DNA of 64,000 bases from Phymorhynchus buccinoides (Eukaryota; Mollusca; Gastropoda; Neogastropoda; Raphitomidae): contig CM065703.1 in NCBI GenBank assembly GCA_017654935.2, positions 46,375,240 through 46,439,239 of the forward strand, given 5' to 3'. A program made the position numbers and the translations under genes. Positions within the stretch are counted from its first letter, which is position 1. Each line of letters starts with the position of its first letter. The notes beneath the pieces were generated by a model, which saw only the letters and a list, made by a program, of their open reading frames with translations, did no database searches and had not been told where the DNA came from. Shown piece after piece: positions 11,014-21,877 of the stretch.

Positions 11014-14000
11014 TTATACCAAGTAGTTAAGTGACGATTGGCCAATTGTTTCTGCCAACCAGATTATTGGTAACCATCCCAATTTATCATGTTTGTTCAT
11101 AATATGTTTTTCATTATATACCAAGTTATTTTGTTTAAATTTATCTATAGCAGGTTGAAGTTCATGCTTCAATTGATTACAAGGATTAAAAATATGTTCT
11201 AGACTCAGGATATCTCCGCATTTACATGCGGAGCTTCTGAATTTACAGTGAATAGAGTTTGTGAAAAATCTATTAATCCTACCTTGGATGTTATAAGGAA
11301 TAGGTAGGAAGAGTCCATTTTTAATAAATTTAGTGCACCAGGAGTGGGCCCTAGAGTAGGCATCCAACTCCTCGGACCACCCCCGGAACGCACAACGTTT
11401 TAGGTGATTTTTAGCCTCAGAGAGGGATAATTTGATGTTGATAATCTGACCCTCAATATGTTCGGCTGCTTTTTTAGCAGCCATGTCTGCAATGTTATTA
11501 CCATGCAAACCCAGATGGGAAGGAATCCACATAATAGTTATATCTGTGCCTTTAGTTCTTATTTGATGTATTAAATTTTGTATTTCCTGGATAATTTTTT
11601 TCCTGTTTTTAGTAAATCCTTGTAGTGCATTCACTGAGGACAAGGAATCTGTAAGAATAGTGACTTGAAAAGGCGGTTTTGGAAAGTTGTTAATGAAGAA
11701 ACAGGCTTCGAGAATAGCCCAGAGTTCAGCACTAAATATTGAGATTTTAGAGTTTAAGCAGAAGGATTTGGTTATTTTAAGGGCTGGGATGGTGAAAGCG
11801 CAGCCTATTTGTGATTCGGAGATCTTTGAACCGTCTGTATATATCAATAGTTGATGTTGTATTTCGGAAATTTTTTCTTTGGACGCTACCGAAAGTAGGT
11901 TTGGTTGGTTTAATTTAGAATACATCTGATGTAATGTAGTATCGAAATTTGCTGCTTCCCATTCCCAGTGTGGAATAGGGAATTTTGGGTGAGTTTCAAT
12001 GTCATCTATTTCCAGGCCTGCCATAGAAAGTATTTCCCGGGAATAGTCTAACGGATTGCAGATCTTATGTGCGGTAAGTGGTTTTTGCTGTTGATAAGTT
12101 GGGTGGTTGTAAAAAGGATCTTCAAATTCTGCCGAAAAGCTTTGTAGTGAAAATTGGTTTGTTGCGTATAATCTTGTTAGAAATGCTGATGTATTTAATT
12201 TCATGAGGTAGTTTAACGGGATCCATCCTATTACACCATAAACTAAATTGTTAACTGCAAATTTTGGAACTCTGAGTGCAGCTTTAAGGGCTCTTAATTC
12301 TGTTGATTGTAGTCTTTGTAACAAATTATCTGTGATATTATAGAAGACTTCCATCCCATATGTTAATCGACTACGAACGAGGGCTTGTGTCAAGTGGACA
12401 AGAAATTTTGTATTTTGAGCCCATGTTTGCGTGGAGATAATTTTAATAAAATTAGCGCCTTTTATGGCTTTTTTACAGAGGTGGTCGATGTGGGGGGCCC
12501 AATTAAGACGTGGTGTGAGCACTACCCCCAAGAATTTTACTTCTTTTGCCATCGGTTTTGGTTGGCCTAGTATGTTAATATTAATATTTTTTTGAGAGTA
12601 GTTATGACGGAAACACATGAAGTCACACTTATCAGAGGATAAGGAGAATCCATTTTTCTGTAAATAATCAATAATAAGGCTTGTATTAGTTTGATGGTTT
12701 TGTAAATAGATTGTGAGTGCTTTTGCACTTTTGGTGAATGCTGACGACCAGATGGCTATGTCGTCAGCATACATAGAAATTTGGCAATTTATTAGTTTTA
12801 GTTTAGAGATATCATGGATCATGATATTAAACAGGGTTGGGGCAATAATACTGCCTTGGGGGACCCCCATGTCAATTTGATGTAGTTTTGACACGGAGGA
12901 CCCCACTTTAACTCTCAGAGATCGTTTTTGTATGAAACTTTGTATAAAGTTAAACATATTCCCATGAATACCGAGACTGCTGACTTTATCTAAGAGCCTC
13001 CCATGCCAAACGGAGTCATACGCCCCTTTAATATCAAAAAAGGTGGCGAGGACTTTCCTGCGTCTTGCAAAGGCTTTTTTGACATAGGAGGTTAATCTTA
13101 TCACTTGTTCCATGCAGCATCTATGTTTCCGAAAACCTGCCTGGAATTTGGGGAGAACGTTATTTTTTTCCAAATAGTATTCAAGTCTGCGTTTTACGAT
13201 ACGTTCGTAAATTTTACCCAGATGTGGGGTGAGGGAAATGGGGCGGTAGCTAGCTGGGTCCCTAGCCGGCTTTCCAGGCTTGAGAATCCCAACTACCTGT
13301 GCCTCCTTCCAAGCTTTTGGGACTTCGCCCTCAACCCAACATCCAGAGTAAAAGTGGTGCAAGACTTTAAGAAAAGATGGGGGCAATTTCTTTATTATTA
13401 TGTAGGAGATTGGGTCATCTCCTGTTGCTTTATGAGTCTTCCTAATCATATTAATGGCAGCAGCAAGCTCGGTAATTTTCAGGGGAGAATTAATAGTATG
13501 AGAATTATCTGTGGATTTTTCAAAATTATAACTTTTTTTCCGTTTATCCCTTTCATAAACGGGCAGCTGTTTAGTCTGACTAGCTTTAGCAAACTGGTTA
13601 GCCAGGGCATCAGCAGTGTCAAGGTTAGAAGATGTCAATCTGTCCCCAACTAGGACACGAGTGTTAGTGTAACAACCTTTATTTTGTACAAATTTAAGTC
13701 GTTTCCAGGCCTTACCTAGATCTCTGAAGTCTACAATATCTTCTTTATTGAAGTAATTTAATTTCGCTTCATCTATTAAGTCATTGCATTCTTTTTCAGC
13801 CTTAGATTTCCCCTCAAAGTTTGGTCTAGTGGGGTGCAGGTCAAATTTATTGTATTTGCGTTTTTTGTTTTTTAATGCTTTTTTAATGTCCTCACTCCAC
13901 CATGGTTTGCTATTAGGTTTTGAGGGCAAAACTATTGTGGGGATGGCTAGGTTAGCAGCTGTTAAAATTTTATGTTTGATGTTATTATAATAGACTTCTA

Positions 14001-14805
14001 TATTTAGGTCACTAAGATCTTCAATTGTGTATTTAGAAAGTAGGGATTGAAATAATGGCCAATTTGCTTTTTCAAAATTGAATTTAGGTTCTAGTGGTAA
14101 GTTTGTGTTATTGACTGTTAATTTAAGTTGTATGGAGATAGGTTTGTGGTCTGAGTGGAGAGGATCAGAATAAGTATACCATTCATGGTTAATTAATAAG
14201 TTTGGGCTAGCAAGAGACAGATCAATGGCGGTTGGATAGAAGTGACGAGACGCATCAGGATAGTGAGTTGAAGAACCATCATTTAGCAAAATGAGTTGAG
14301 AATCGTTAATCTCATTATAGAGAGGAATATCACAGACTCTGTCTGTACCAAAGGGTTCCCAGCTGGTGTGGCGAGCGTTGAAGTCACCAACAACCAGCCA
14401 GGAATTGTCTGAAGAGAGGTTAGAGAGCCAGTTAGAAGTAGGCACTTTAGAATATCCTTTGGGATAATAGATATTTACGATGTTTAAGAATATATCCTCT
14501 ACTTTGGTCTGGATCGTAGCAGAGTAACGTAGGCCCTTTATGTTTGGTTCTGGGGCTAGGACTTCTATAAAGTTTAGAGTTTTGTGGATATATGTAGCTG
14601 TATAAATCTTATCTTCTTTATTGCTGACTATTGGTGGATAATGATAGCCAGTGAATTGAGGGAGTTGACAATATCTTAGACAGATAGACTGCAGACATAA
14701 GATCTGATAAGAAATTTGAGAGTTAGCTAGAAATTGAGATAGATAATCTTTAGTGGTGTTTAGGGAACGACAGTTCCACTGTAGTACATTTAAACCTTGG
14801 AACAT
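11014..14805 (-). CDS. I-clade LINE ORF2: endonuclease, reverse transcriptase, RNase H
   Basis: A 1,263-residue frame without interruption. The AP-endonuclease covers about residues 1-230, with QWNCRSL (9-15), GDFNARH (140-146) and SDHKPI near its end. The position usually held by the catalytic Glu of an LQE motif reads LQS here (about 38-40), so nicking activity is doubtful. The RT follows with ASYRPISLTP, FQAGFRKHRC, FFDIKGAYDSV, GVPQGSIIAP and the YADD box. RNase H has YTDGSK, SAELWAI, LTDSLSSVNAL and ADMAAKKA, giving the D-E-D-D set. A Cys/His cluster near the end (CKCGDILSLEHIFNPC) is typical. The product would copy its RNA into a nicked chromosomal site. It lies 44 bp after ORF1 and is the longest intact frame in the window. 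Confidence 0.92.
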   Translation of the reverse strand: MFQGLNVLQWNCRSLNTTKDYLSQFLANSQISYQILCLQSICLRYCQLPQFTGYHYPPIVSNKEDKIYTATYIHKTLNFIEVLAPEPNIKGLRYSATIQTKVEDIFLNIVNIYYPKGYSKVPTSNWLSNLSSDNSWLVVGDFNARHTSWEPFGTDRVCDIPLYNEINDSQLILLNDGSSTHYPDASRHFYPTAIDLSLASPNLLINHEWYTYSDPLHSDHKPISIQLKLTVNNTNLPLEPKFNFEKANWPLFQSLLSKYTIEDLSDLNIEVYYNNIKHKILTAANLAIPTIVLPSKPNSKPWWSEDIKKALKNKKRKYNKFDLHPTRPNFEGKSKAEKECNDLIDEAKLNYFNKEDIVDFRDLGKAWKRLKFVQNKGCYTNTRVLVGDRLTSSNLDTADALANQFAKASQTKQLPVYERDKRKKSYNFEKSTDNSHTINSPLKITELAAAINMIRKTHKATGDDPISYIIIKKLPPSFLKVLHHFYSGCWVEGEVPKAWKEAQVVGILKPGKPARDPASYRPISLTPHLGKIYERIVKRRLEYYLEKNNVLPKFQAGFRKHRCCMEQVIRLTSYVKKAFARRRKVLATFFDIKGAYDSVWHGRLLDKVSSLGIHGNMFNFIQSFIQKRSLRVKVGSSVSKLHQIDMGVPQGSIIAPTLFNIMIHDISKLKLINCQISMYADDIAIWSSAFTKSAKALTIYLQNHQTNTSLIIDYLQKNGFSLSSDKCDFMCFRHNYSQKNININILGQPKPMAKEVKFLGVVLTPRLNWAPHIDHLCKKAIKGANFIKIISTQTWAQNTKFLVHLTQALVRSRLTYGMEVFYNITDNLLQRLQSTELRALKAALRVPKFAVNNLVYGVIGWIPLNYLMKLNTSAFLTRLYATNQFSLQSFSAEFEDPFYNHPTYQQQKPLTAHKICNPLDYSREILSMAGLEIDDIETHPKFPIPHWEWEAANFDTTLHQMYSKLNQPNLLSVASKEKISEIQHQLLIYTDGSKISESQIGCAFTIPALKITKSFCLNSKISIFSAELWAILEACFFINNFPKPPFQVTILTDSLSSVNALQGFTKNRKKIIQEIQNLIHQIRTKGTDITIMWIPSHLGLHGNNIADMAAKKAAEHIEGQIINIKLSLSEAKNHLKRCAFRGWSEELDAYSRAHSWCTKFIKNGLFLPIPYNIQGRINRFFTNSIHCKFRSSACKCGDILSLEHIFNPCNQLKHELQPAIDKFKQNNLVYNEKHIMNKHDKLGWLPIIWLAETIGQSSLNYLV

Positions 14806-14849
14806 AATAATAGGGAGAGGATTTTACATAATAGTAGTTATATTAGCAG

Positions 14850-15815
14850 TTAGGGTGTGACTTTGGTTTTCGGTCTTGCCGAAACCAGTCTGAGTCTTGA
14901 AGTTTGTGGCGCTGGGGAGGCGCCACAAGCAATCTCTGCTAATTGCATTATGTTTTTGGCGTTCTGGGGCTCTATAGGGAGGTCCTCAGAATCATTAATC
15001 AGAGAAGATAAGTCTTCGATTAAGTTTTTAGGCTGGTTAGTGGTTCTGGCCTGGGCCAGACTACGAAGGATACGGGTTATAAATGTTTCTTTGAGAGATT
15101 TATGTTCTTCTTTTGGAATGTTGAGATTTATAAACTGGGATGTTGTTGACTGGGTTTGTTTTGTCAGTGTCATGTCCATGTGTTTAGTTATTGTTGTCAT
15201 TATTGTTTCAGTCATTTTCCCCAACTGTTTGGAGATCATTTCTTCTACTTTCTCCTCTGTTAATCGTTCAGAGCTTTTTCTGTGTGATTTTTTCCTTTTT
15301 TTCTTTTTTTTATGTTTGGGGTCTGAGGGTGGAGAGGTGGCCTGCACCATCTCCCCCGGGTCCTCCAAATGTGAGGGGCCCGGAGGAGCGGGGACAGGCT
15401 GATCAGCTTCTGGTTTTGTTGTTGGTTTGAGACCTCTGGTTATGTTAGCATAAGAGTCAGCCGACCTCCCAGAGGGAATCCGCTGGATTCTCCAACTGGG
15501 GTCGACTGTGGGTAAATCTGGTTTAGGTTGACTGTCCTTTTGTTCTTTTTCCATCTGTAGACTTTGTTTGGCCCTCCTGATAGCTTCACTGTAGGGCAAG
15601 AAAGCCTCTCCTCTAATTTTATTTGCCCTCAGTCTGAGCTGATATTGAGGGCAACCTTGATAGGCGGCAGAATGACCTCCGCCGCAGTTAACACATTTTA
15701 AGTTTTGACTACAATTTTTGGCTAAGTGTCCAGGGGCAGAGCACCTGGTGCAAGTTTCCAGTTTAGCCCTGCACTGGCCAGGACCGTGCCCATAACGAGC
15801 GCACCTGCGGCACAT
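14850..15815 (-). CDS. I-clade LINE ORF1 (Gag-like, three zinc knuckles), 5' partial
   Basis: About 321 residues are present. The frame opens directly on three cysteine knuckles: CRRCARYGHGPGQC, CTRCSAPGHLAKNC and CVNCGGGHSAAYQGC, then KIRGEAFLPYSEAIRRAK. A Pro/Lys-rich linker (with KKKKKRKKS) and a helical tail follow. These proteins coat the LINE RNA. The related full-length ORF1 at 32.3-33.8 kb has about 315 residues before its first knuckle, so most of the N-terminal half is missing here. The first codon shown is unlikely to be the original start. Truncation coincides with an AC-rich tract at 15816-15840. Confidence 0.85.
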   Translation of the reverse strand: MCRRCARYGHGPGQCRAKLETCTRCSAPGHLAKNCSQNLKCVNCGGGHSAAYQGCPQYQLRLRANKIRGEAFLPYSEAIRRAKQSLQMEKEQKDSQPKPDLPTVDPSWRIQRIPSGRSADSYANITRGLKPTTKPEADQPVPAPPGPSHLEDPGEMVQATSPPSDPKHKKKKKRKKSHRKSSERLTEEKVEEMISKQLGKMTETIMTTITKHMDMTLTKQTQSTTSQFINLNIPKEEHKSLKETFITRILRSLAQARTTNQPKNLIEDLSSLINDSEDLPIEPQNAKNIMQLAEIACGASPAPQTSRLRLVSARPKTKVTP

Positions 15816-15929
15816 TCACACGCACGTACACATACACACTCAAAGTTGAACCTCAAAGTCAAGGTCAGTAGGGTCATGATTTTTATATGGGACCATCTAT
15901 GTACCATGATAAATAGAGTTGAGAACCGG

Positions 15930-16255
15930 TTCAAAAATCCGAACCGGTTTTTGGTAAAGGTAAAGATGTGCCACCCCCCTTGCATTTCTCGGTTAATTCC
16001 ATTTTTCCGTTTTTGCCTTTCTTACCAAACATAAAGCTGTATTTTATTAACCTTTTCAGATAATTATCTTTTTATGGTGTACTGCAGTACATAGGGTGGG
16101 GTCCTATTAGATAATGGCCTTTATCATGACTGCAATTAATTATTGAACAAAGATAATTAGCTGAACATTTTCATAAAATACAGCTTCATGTTTGGTAAGA
16201 AAGGCAAAAACGGAAAAATATAATTATTAAACATCTTCGAACCGGTTTTTTTAAA
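15930..16255. mobile_element. foldback element with GAACCGGTTTTT ends
   Basis: Arms at about 16000-16048 and 16174-16219 are inverted copies (GCCTTTCTTACCAAACAT and its complement). Inner arms carry GATAATTATCT-like sequence around 16063 and 16151. The sequence GAACCGGTTTTT occurs at each outer side (15940 and 16238), although in the same direction. Non-coding; a decayed MITE is the simplest reading. Confidence 0.6.
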
Positions 16256-16430
16256 CCACGGACTTCTAAATCCGTGTTTCGCCTAAGCAAGCAGTCATAT
16301 TTATTTGGCAGAATATTCACACGCACGCACGCATTGTGGATCCTGCCGACGAATATCATGAGGGCCTAAGACCAATGACCCTAGCCACCCCTACCATCAC
16401 CACCACCACCCCTCCCCGACCTCTAGACAG

Positions 16431-16765
16431 CCCACATAATATGCTAGACCAATCAGCATGAAGGACGCGCCGCCTGATCACTTGACCACATAATATGCTA
16501 ATACTTGAGGGAATGACCAATCAGCATGAAGGACGCGCGCCGCCTGATCACGTGACCAAACTGACTTTCCTGGCGAGACTGGTCAAAAGCAGAGACTTCA
16601 CACACTCTCTGCAATATATCCCCAAGTAAAATCCCAATGCCCCACATGGCCGAAAGGCCAAAGAGGGCGTAAAGCATTATTTTCACTCTCTGCAATGCCC
16701 CACATGGCCGAAGAGGGCGTAAAGCCTTATTTACCGAAGAGGGCGTAAAGCCTTATTCGACACAC
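16431..16765. repeat. short direct duplications
   Basis: A 55-70 bp segment (ACATAATATGCTA ... GACCAATCAGCATGAAGGACG) occurs twice at 16431-16487 and 16490-16559. A second set around GAGGGCGTAAAGCCTTAT occurs three times between 16640 and 16760. No gene is seen. Confidence 0.6.
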
Positions 16766-17059
16766 TCTCTGCAGAGACGTGGACCATGCTCGTTAGCGCG
16801 GCAGCAGCAAGTACCTAGGTGTTCAAGAAATGAAGGTAAAAGATAACATTTTTTTCTTCTTCTACGTGTGGGAAGGTAATTTGAGGCGTAAAGAATGGGT
16901 TCGCTGTTTTTGCTACCCGGAAATGGGAAAGACGAATCTTGTTGATTGTTATTGTGGCACTGTGTGTGTTCTGTGGCCTTGAACGGCGGGACTTTTTCCC
17001 CTGCAGCGAAGTCGTCTAGGCTGCACATCCTTCTAGCCTACCGTTGAGTATCCACAATC

Positions 17060-17382
17060 ATCAGTTTGATTTTATGAATGCCAGTCAACTCGGCCTTTTA
17101 CCAGGTCGGCCTCATGCCATCTCGGCCTCGGGTGCAAGTCAACTCGGCCTCAAGCCCTGGTCATTTCGTCCCCGGGTTCACTTGTCTACTAGGAAAAACG
17201 TGCACATGGCTCTATCCGAGTCAATGATAATTATTAGCGATAATATTTGGTTAATGTGATGTTGAAATGGCATTTTATGCCGTTTTCATTTGCACCCTCA
17301 AACAATAACACACAAATAGACAAACACACACACACACACACACACACATAAACAAAACACCTAGACACAAACACACATTATG

Positions 17383-17413
<31 letters not shown>

Positions 17414-17720
17414 CTCTAAATCGTCAAAATGATCAAAGTGTTGATGGAGGATGCTATATGCAAGTAGAAACGTCAAATAAGTGACGGTAGAGAGAGAGAA
17501 AGAAAGGTAAACAAGATGACAACGCCATATAAACGTGGTTCCTCTTACCAGCAACACCCATGCATAAACGTTAAAAAACACCGAGATAATTATGTCGAGG
17601 ACTAGTTCGTCGGAAACGAGGATGATTTGGGCGGAAACGAGGCCGATTTGACTCATAGGCGAGGCCGAAACGACCAAAAAAAGCGGGGCCGAAATGACAC
17701 GAGGCCGATCTGACCGTCAC
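17060..17720. mobile_element. possible TIR element with GGCCGA-rich ends
   Basis: The left part repeats CAACTCGGCCT and TCATTTCGTC. The right part (17590-17715) repeats the complement (GAGGCCGA, CGAAACGA, GAAATGACA). Together they form a loose inverted repeat around an (AC)n/(CT)n core at 17318-17417. Short internal repeats in inverted termini are seen in some non-autonomous DNA transposons. No transposase is present and the ends are approximate. Confidence 0.45.
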
Positions 17721-18659
17721 CGATTTTATGATACTATATTATGCGGTCGGGCGTCAAAAAGAAACAAACTAAAGCAAAAACCTAATCTACGAAGATGACC
17801 CAGCCAGTCGGGTCTCGCTGATCGCTGATTTTTAGCTTCCACTAGTTCCAGTTCCTTCGTCTGCAAAAAGCCCTGGTTTCACCATGACGGCGGTGAATGA
17901 TTCAGTCGGGCATTGTAGCAGTCGGGCATATGATGGGAGAATAGAAATCGTGATGGTAGTAGTGAAAATCAAATCAAGTGTCGGGTATCGAGGAACAACC
18001 TCCCGGAGCAGGCTGTTGAGGCGGGGACCTTGGGCACCTTCGTGTCCTGGGTCTCCAAATCACAATAACTTTACCCCACCCCACCCCACCTCTCTCCTTT
18101 TTTTATTTTTTTATTTTTTATTTTTTTTTTCCCTCTTTTTCCCAGTGGCGCGGCATCACGTTGGGGCCCGATTAGCGGGACCTGGCTGGCTGGGTCATTC
18201 TCTCGCTTGGCGCGGCATCACGTTAGGGGCCGATTAGCGGAACCTGGCTGGCTGGGCCAGGCTTTCTCAGTTTCTGTCCTCTTCTTCTACTGTCAATTTT
18301 TTGTTCTTCTTCTCAGTAGTACCTCAGTGTGCATTTCCGCAGATTCCCCTAAAGTTACAGCGACAGAATAGTCAGAAGTGACTGTGGTTGCTCTACAGGA
18401 AAGAAAGAAAGAAGAAAAGATACTGTGCCAGAGTTTGATTTGAGGAACACGTTAAAATATAATATGTAGCAGGATGACCAACATAGGCTCTTCGGCTCTT
18501 GATCGAGGGAATGAACCTCGCACTGCGCGAGGCTCTTGATGGAGGGCCCTGAAGTTTAGTGAAGTACTCAAGTAGGATACTAGGCCTACTACTAACTAGC
18601 CTAGGCTATCGCTAAGGCGTTGTGACTTGGTCATCTTCAAGCATGGAACACTCTATTTG
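17721..18659. other. no supported gene; 66-bp duplication
   Basis: A start-like CACCATGACGG lies at 17880, but the frame runs into simple sequence and has no recognisable product. A segment with GGCGCGGCATCACGTT and GGCTGGCTGGG is duplicated in tandem at about 18147-18265. The rest shows nothing recognisable. Confidence 0.4.
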
Positions 18660-19469
18660 AGTTGTCTAAACGGAGGTCGTTCGCCAAGTCGGCGAATAGG
18701 GATGGGGTTAGAATTGATCAACCAGAAAAGGGATAGGGTTAGAAAGACATGCGTCTAAACAGGTCGTTCGCCAGAGATCAGATAGACCAGCAGAAGCCAT
18801 CTTTTTATTTAATTGTGCCTGACGAAGGCATCATTTTCAATATTTTTTGCACAATCGAAGTTTGCTCTTCGTTTCTCTTTTGTTTATGAGATGTCCTAAT
18901 CCTAGTCCTATCCCGACCGTGAGCCCTAACCCTAACCACAACAGTCGGATGAACACTATAACTTGTGCTTTTGTTCTCACATCCAGAAAGTTTCCGTCAA
19001 TTATTTTGGTGATGAAATTTGTTTAAAATCATTTATTTCGGTTGTTTACAGTTCTAACCCTATCCCTTTTCTGGTCGATCAATTCTAACCCTATCCCTAT
19101 TAGCGATTTGGCGAACGACCTCCGTTTAGACTCAACTGTTAGAAATGGGGTAAGGGATAGGATTAGAACTGTAAACAACCGAAATAGATTATTTTAACAA
19201 ATTTCATCACCAAAATAATTAAAGGAAACATTTTTGATGTGAGAACAAAAGCACAAATGTTCATCCGACTGTTGTGGTTAGGGTTAGAACTTACGGGCTA
19301 TGGCTAGGATTAGGACTACATCTCAAAAACAAAAGAAAAACGAAGAGCAAACTTCGATTGTGCGAAAAATATTTAAACTTGCACCTTCATCAGGCACAAT
19401 CAAATAAAAAGATGGCTTCTGCTGGTCTGTCTGATCTCTGGTGAACGACCTCTGTCTAGACGCATGTCT
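18660..19469. mobile_element. MITE (AGTTG...GTCTAAAC family), outer copy split by an inverted copy
   Basis: Outer copy in plus orientation: a left piece at 18660-18744 (AGTTGTCTAAACGGAGGTCG) and a right piece at 19145-19469 ending GTCTAGACGCATGTCT. The flanks CTATTTG and CGATTTG look like a 7-bp target duplication with one mismatch. The element contains degenerate TTAGGG-like stretches. It is interrupted by the inverted copy at 18745-19137. A third copy is at 21878-22454. Confidence 0.7.
18745..19137 (-). mobile_element. MITE, inner inverted copy with 7-bp TSD
   Basis: This 393-bp element starts AGACATGCGTCTAAACAGG and ends GTTTAGACTCAACT. It is flanked on both sides by GTTAGAA (18738-18744 and 19138-19144). 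It is the same family as the element it sits in, in opposite orientation, so the pair forms a long inverted repeat. Subterminal TGGCGAACGACCT/AGGTCGTTCGCCA sequences form the inner inverted repeat. It is non-coding and presumably was mobilised by a transposase encoded elsewhere. Confidence 0.8.
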
Positions 19470-20198
19470 CGATTTGTAGTAAAGTTGTTGTTTTTTTGTG
19501 TGTATTTTGACGGGTTAGGGTTCGGGCTAGAGTCAGTTTAATTTGAGATTGAATGCTTAAAAGATGCACATTGTAAAGTTTCACTGGAAACCGACACTGT
19601 CGCGCGAATGGCGTTACTTTCCATATTTGGACTTGGAGATGATCAAGTGCAGCATTGAACGAAGTAGGATCGTTGGAATCGGGTCAATAACGACGATGGT
19701 ACCTTTGTGGTGGGCTCACACATTCATAACATACAGACTAGAGAAACAGACAAACTACAGTCATTGCTAAGTTTAGTGTGTTGTCTTCATTCGCCTTGAC
19801 AATGTCCTTTTTTTTTTACGAAAATGTGTTTTTCTTCATCCCGTTTTTTTTTTCTTTCCATCTGCATGTGTGCTGTGAGTGTAGCATTTTTTGATGGTTT
19901 TGAGTTCAATTGAAACTGAAAAGCATCAATACAGAGGAGAACTGATAACTCAAAAATGGGTAACTCAAAAACACTGGGTAACTCAATAATTTTTGGGTCC
20001 CAGTATAATATAAATAAAATTAAAGTCCCTTCAATTTTGACTTAAGCGATTTCTACTGTATTGTCCAAGGGTTAAACCTGACAATTTTCAAAAAACAGAA
20101 ATGCCCCCCCCCGAGCACTTTTAATCAATCTAAAGCATTTTGGATGCATAATCGGGGCTCTTATACCAGAGTTCATACAGAATTTTCAAAGAATTTGA
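19470..20198. other. no recognisable gene
   Basis: AT-leaning DNA with short homopolymers. Short open frames here lack recognisable motifs. Confidence 0.5.
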
Positions 20199-20402
20199 CA
20201 GAGCTGTTTACTCTTTTCGAGTAGCATTCTACTCAAGTTTAGACCTCTACTACTCTTCAAAATTGAAAATAATGCTCTTTACTACTCATTTTCAGTGAAC
20301 ATTGTTTGATGGTTTAATTAATAGGACTACACATTTCACACCAAAACTACTCATTTCAGCTATCCAGACTACTCAAGACTTGTGTAGGGGGTAAACAGGT
20401 CT
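20199..20402. mobile_element. 205-bp MITE family, copy 1
   Basis: Ends resemble AGACCTGTTTAC ... GTAAACAGGTCT. The interior has ACTCATTTTCAGTGAACATT and TGTTTGATGGTTTAAT. Three further copies in the same orientation are at 21953, 23146 and 28082. Non-coding. Confidence 0.8.
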
Positions 20403-20597
20403 GTCTTATCGGATATTTTGCCTGTTTATTCAGTGTTATCTTTTCTGTTAGATGGTGTTTTAAAGCGATTTCTCACTATATTATGCTTTCTTGGAGGATT
20501 TAGGAACTCGTTTCAATGTTGTCCCTCTTCAGTCTAAGGCCTTGATTGCCCTTTTACAGCGGTTTTCAGAGGATTGGACTTTGACTATTCTGATGCC
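20403..20597. mobile_element. partial copy of the GGCATCAGAAT-TIR MITE
   Basis: Matches the right part of the complete element at 26326-26574 (TCACTATATT, TTTCAGAGGATTGGACTT, ATTCTGATGCC). The left terminus is absent and abuts the 205-bp MITE. Confidence 0.65.
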
Positions 20598-20698
20598 CGT
20601 TTCAGGTCTGGCCGCATGACCAGGACACACAGCACCCACAGCCCCTGATAATGTGTGGCTTGCTTTGTGAGCAATTAGACATCACTGACCGAAATGTG

Positions 20699-20985
20699 GG
20701 CCAGTCCATTTCGCCGGAAAGGGAGACTAGGATGAATCAACACCAACAAGCTCTGGTGTGGCCCGCTTTTTTGAACAAGTGGACCAGTCCATTTAGATGG
20801 AAAGGGAGACCAGGATGAATCAACACCCACAAGCTCTGGTGTGGCCCGCTTTTTTGAACAAGTGAACCAGTCCATTTAGATGGAAAGGGAGACCAGGATG
20901 AATCAACACCCACGAGCTCTGGTGTGGCCCGCTTTTTGAGCAAGTGGACCAGTCCATTTAGACGGAAAGGGAGACCAGGATGGCT
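20699..20985. repeat. 83-bp tandem repeat, about 3.5 copies
   Basis: The phrase CCAGTCCATTT recurs at 20701, 20784, 20867 and 20949, giving units of 82-83 bp that include AAGCTCTGGTGTGGCCCGC. Short minus-strand frames across it are repeat by-products. Confidence 0.85.
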
Positions 20986-21877
20986 GGCTGACGCTTCACC
21001 ACAAATTACAAGGTGAGAAAATGTTTATCATGTAGCACTTGTCTATCCGTATGGAGTACTCCCCTCTAGAGCCCATGATCATAATGTGAGACATTCTGTA
21101 AATTAATGACAACAAATGAACAATGGTGGCGACATGCATGCTTCAAATGTTGTAGAAAAAAGACTTACTAAAATTTACAAATGTGGACATTTAAGTTTTT
21201 GTTAAAAAAAAAGAAGAAGAAAAAAACAACTTAACGACTTTGAAAACTGAGAGAACGTTTCTGTTGTTACATTATTTCCTTCTCAATTCAGCTTAATTAA
21301 TGTATATTTTGTAAACCTACTGTTGGCTTTTAAATGGTATCAAAGAATATCATTCTGTAAGGTGGGGGTAAAGTGATCAGGTATTGGTAGTAAACGAAGA
21401 AGACTCACTCTGAAGAGACTGGATGTGATTGGGTTTTTCTCTCTGAAAATTCTGAAGTAAAAAACCCTAACACATTCAACAGTGTGAACATTACTGGATA
21501 GTGGGTGAAGAAGAGCATTTAGAAACTTAACAGTAGCTACACTATGTAATTTTCAGTCAATAGACTAATTGTCAAACTATTTGTTCGGCTGTGACATGGA
21601 TGACTCATTTTACCGTTTTTAATACAAGTTTGACAGCTGACAAGTTTCAAGTTGCATATTTTATGATAGGAAATAATAAGGCCAAGTTGTATTGTAGAGA
21701 ACCCCCCCTGGTTGTGACGAGTTAAGTCTTGGTATCTTGTTCTTTAGTTTTATGACAATAACCCTAGCCTAGGCCCATCCAAGCCCTCTGTTCTTTTCAC
21801 AAGAATGGCAGTATGTTGCTTCTCAGTGAAAATACATGTTCAATGCGAAGCTTACAAGGAACAGTAAAATAAACTAC
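20986..21877. other. no recognisable gene
   Basis: AT-rich sequence without supportable coding or RNA features. Confidence 0.5.

Larger units (their letters stand above)
10625..15815 (-). mobile_element. I-clade LINE, 5'-truncated, ORF2 open
   Basis: This non-LTR retrotransposon carries ORF1 (zinc-knuckle Gag, 5' part missing) and ORF2 (endonuclease, RT, RNase H). An RNase H domain in ORF2 with CCHC knuckles in ORF1 places it in the I group. The 5' end stops in an (AC)n-rich tract at about 15816. The 3' end is not fixed: GC-rich sequence continues at 10.68-10.99 kb, then AT-rich DNA. A related ORF1 occurs at 32.3-33.8 kb. Confidence 0.8.

Noticed and set aside
18900..19330. Interstitial telomere sequence (CCCTAA/TTAGGG-like)
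   Set aside because: The hexamers are few and degenerate and recur inside three MITE copies, so they belong to that element and not to a telomere relic.
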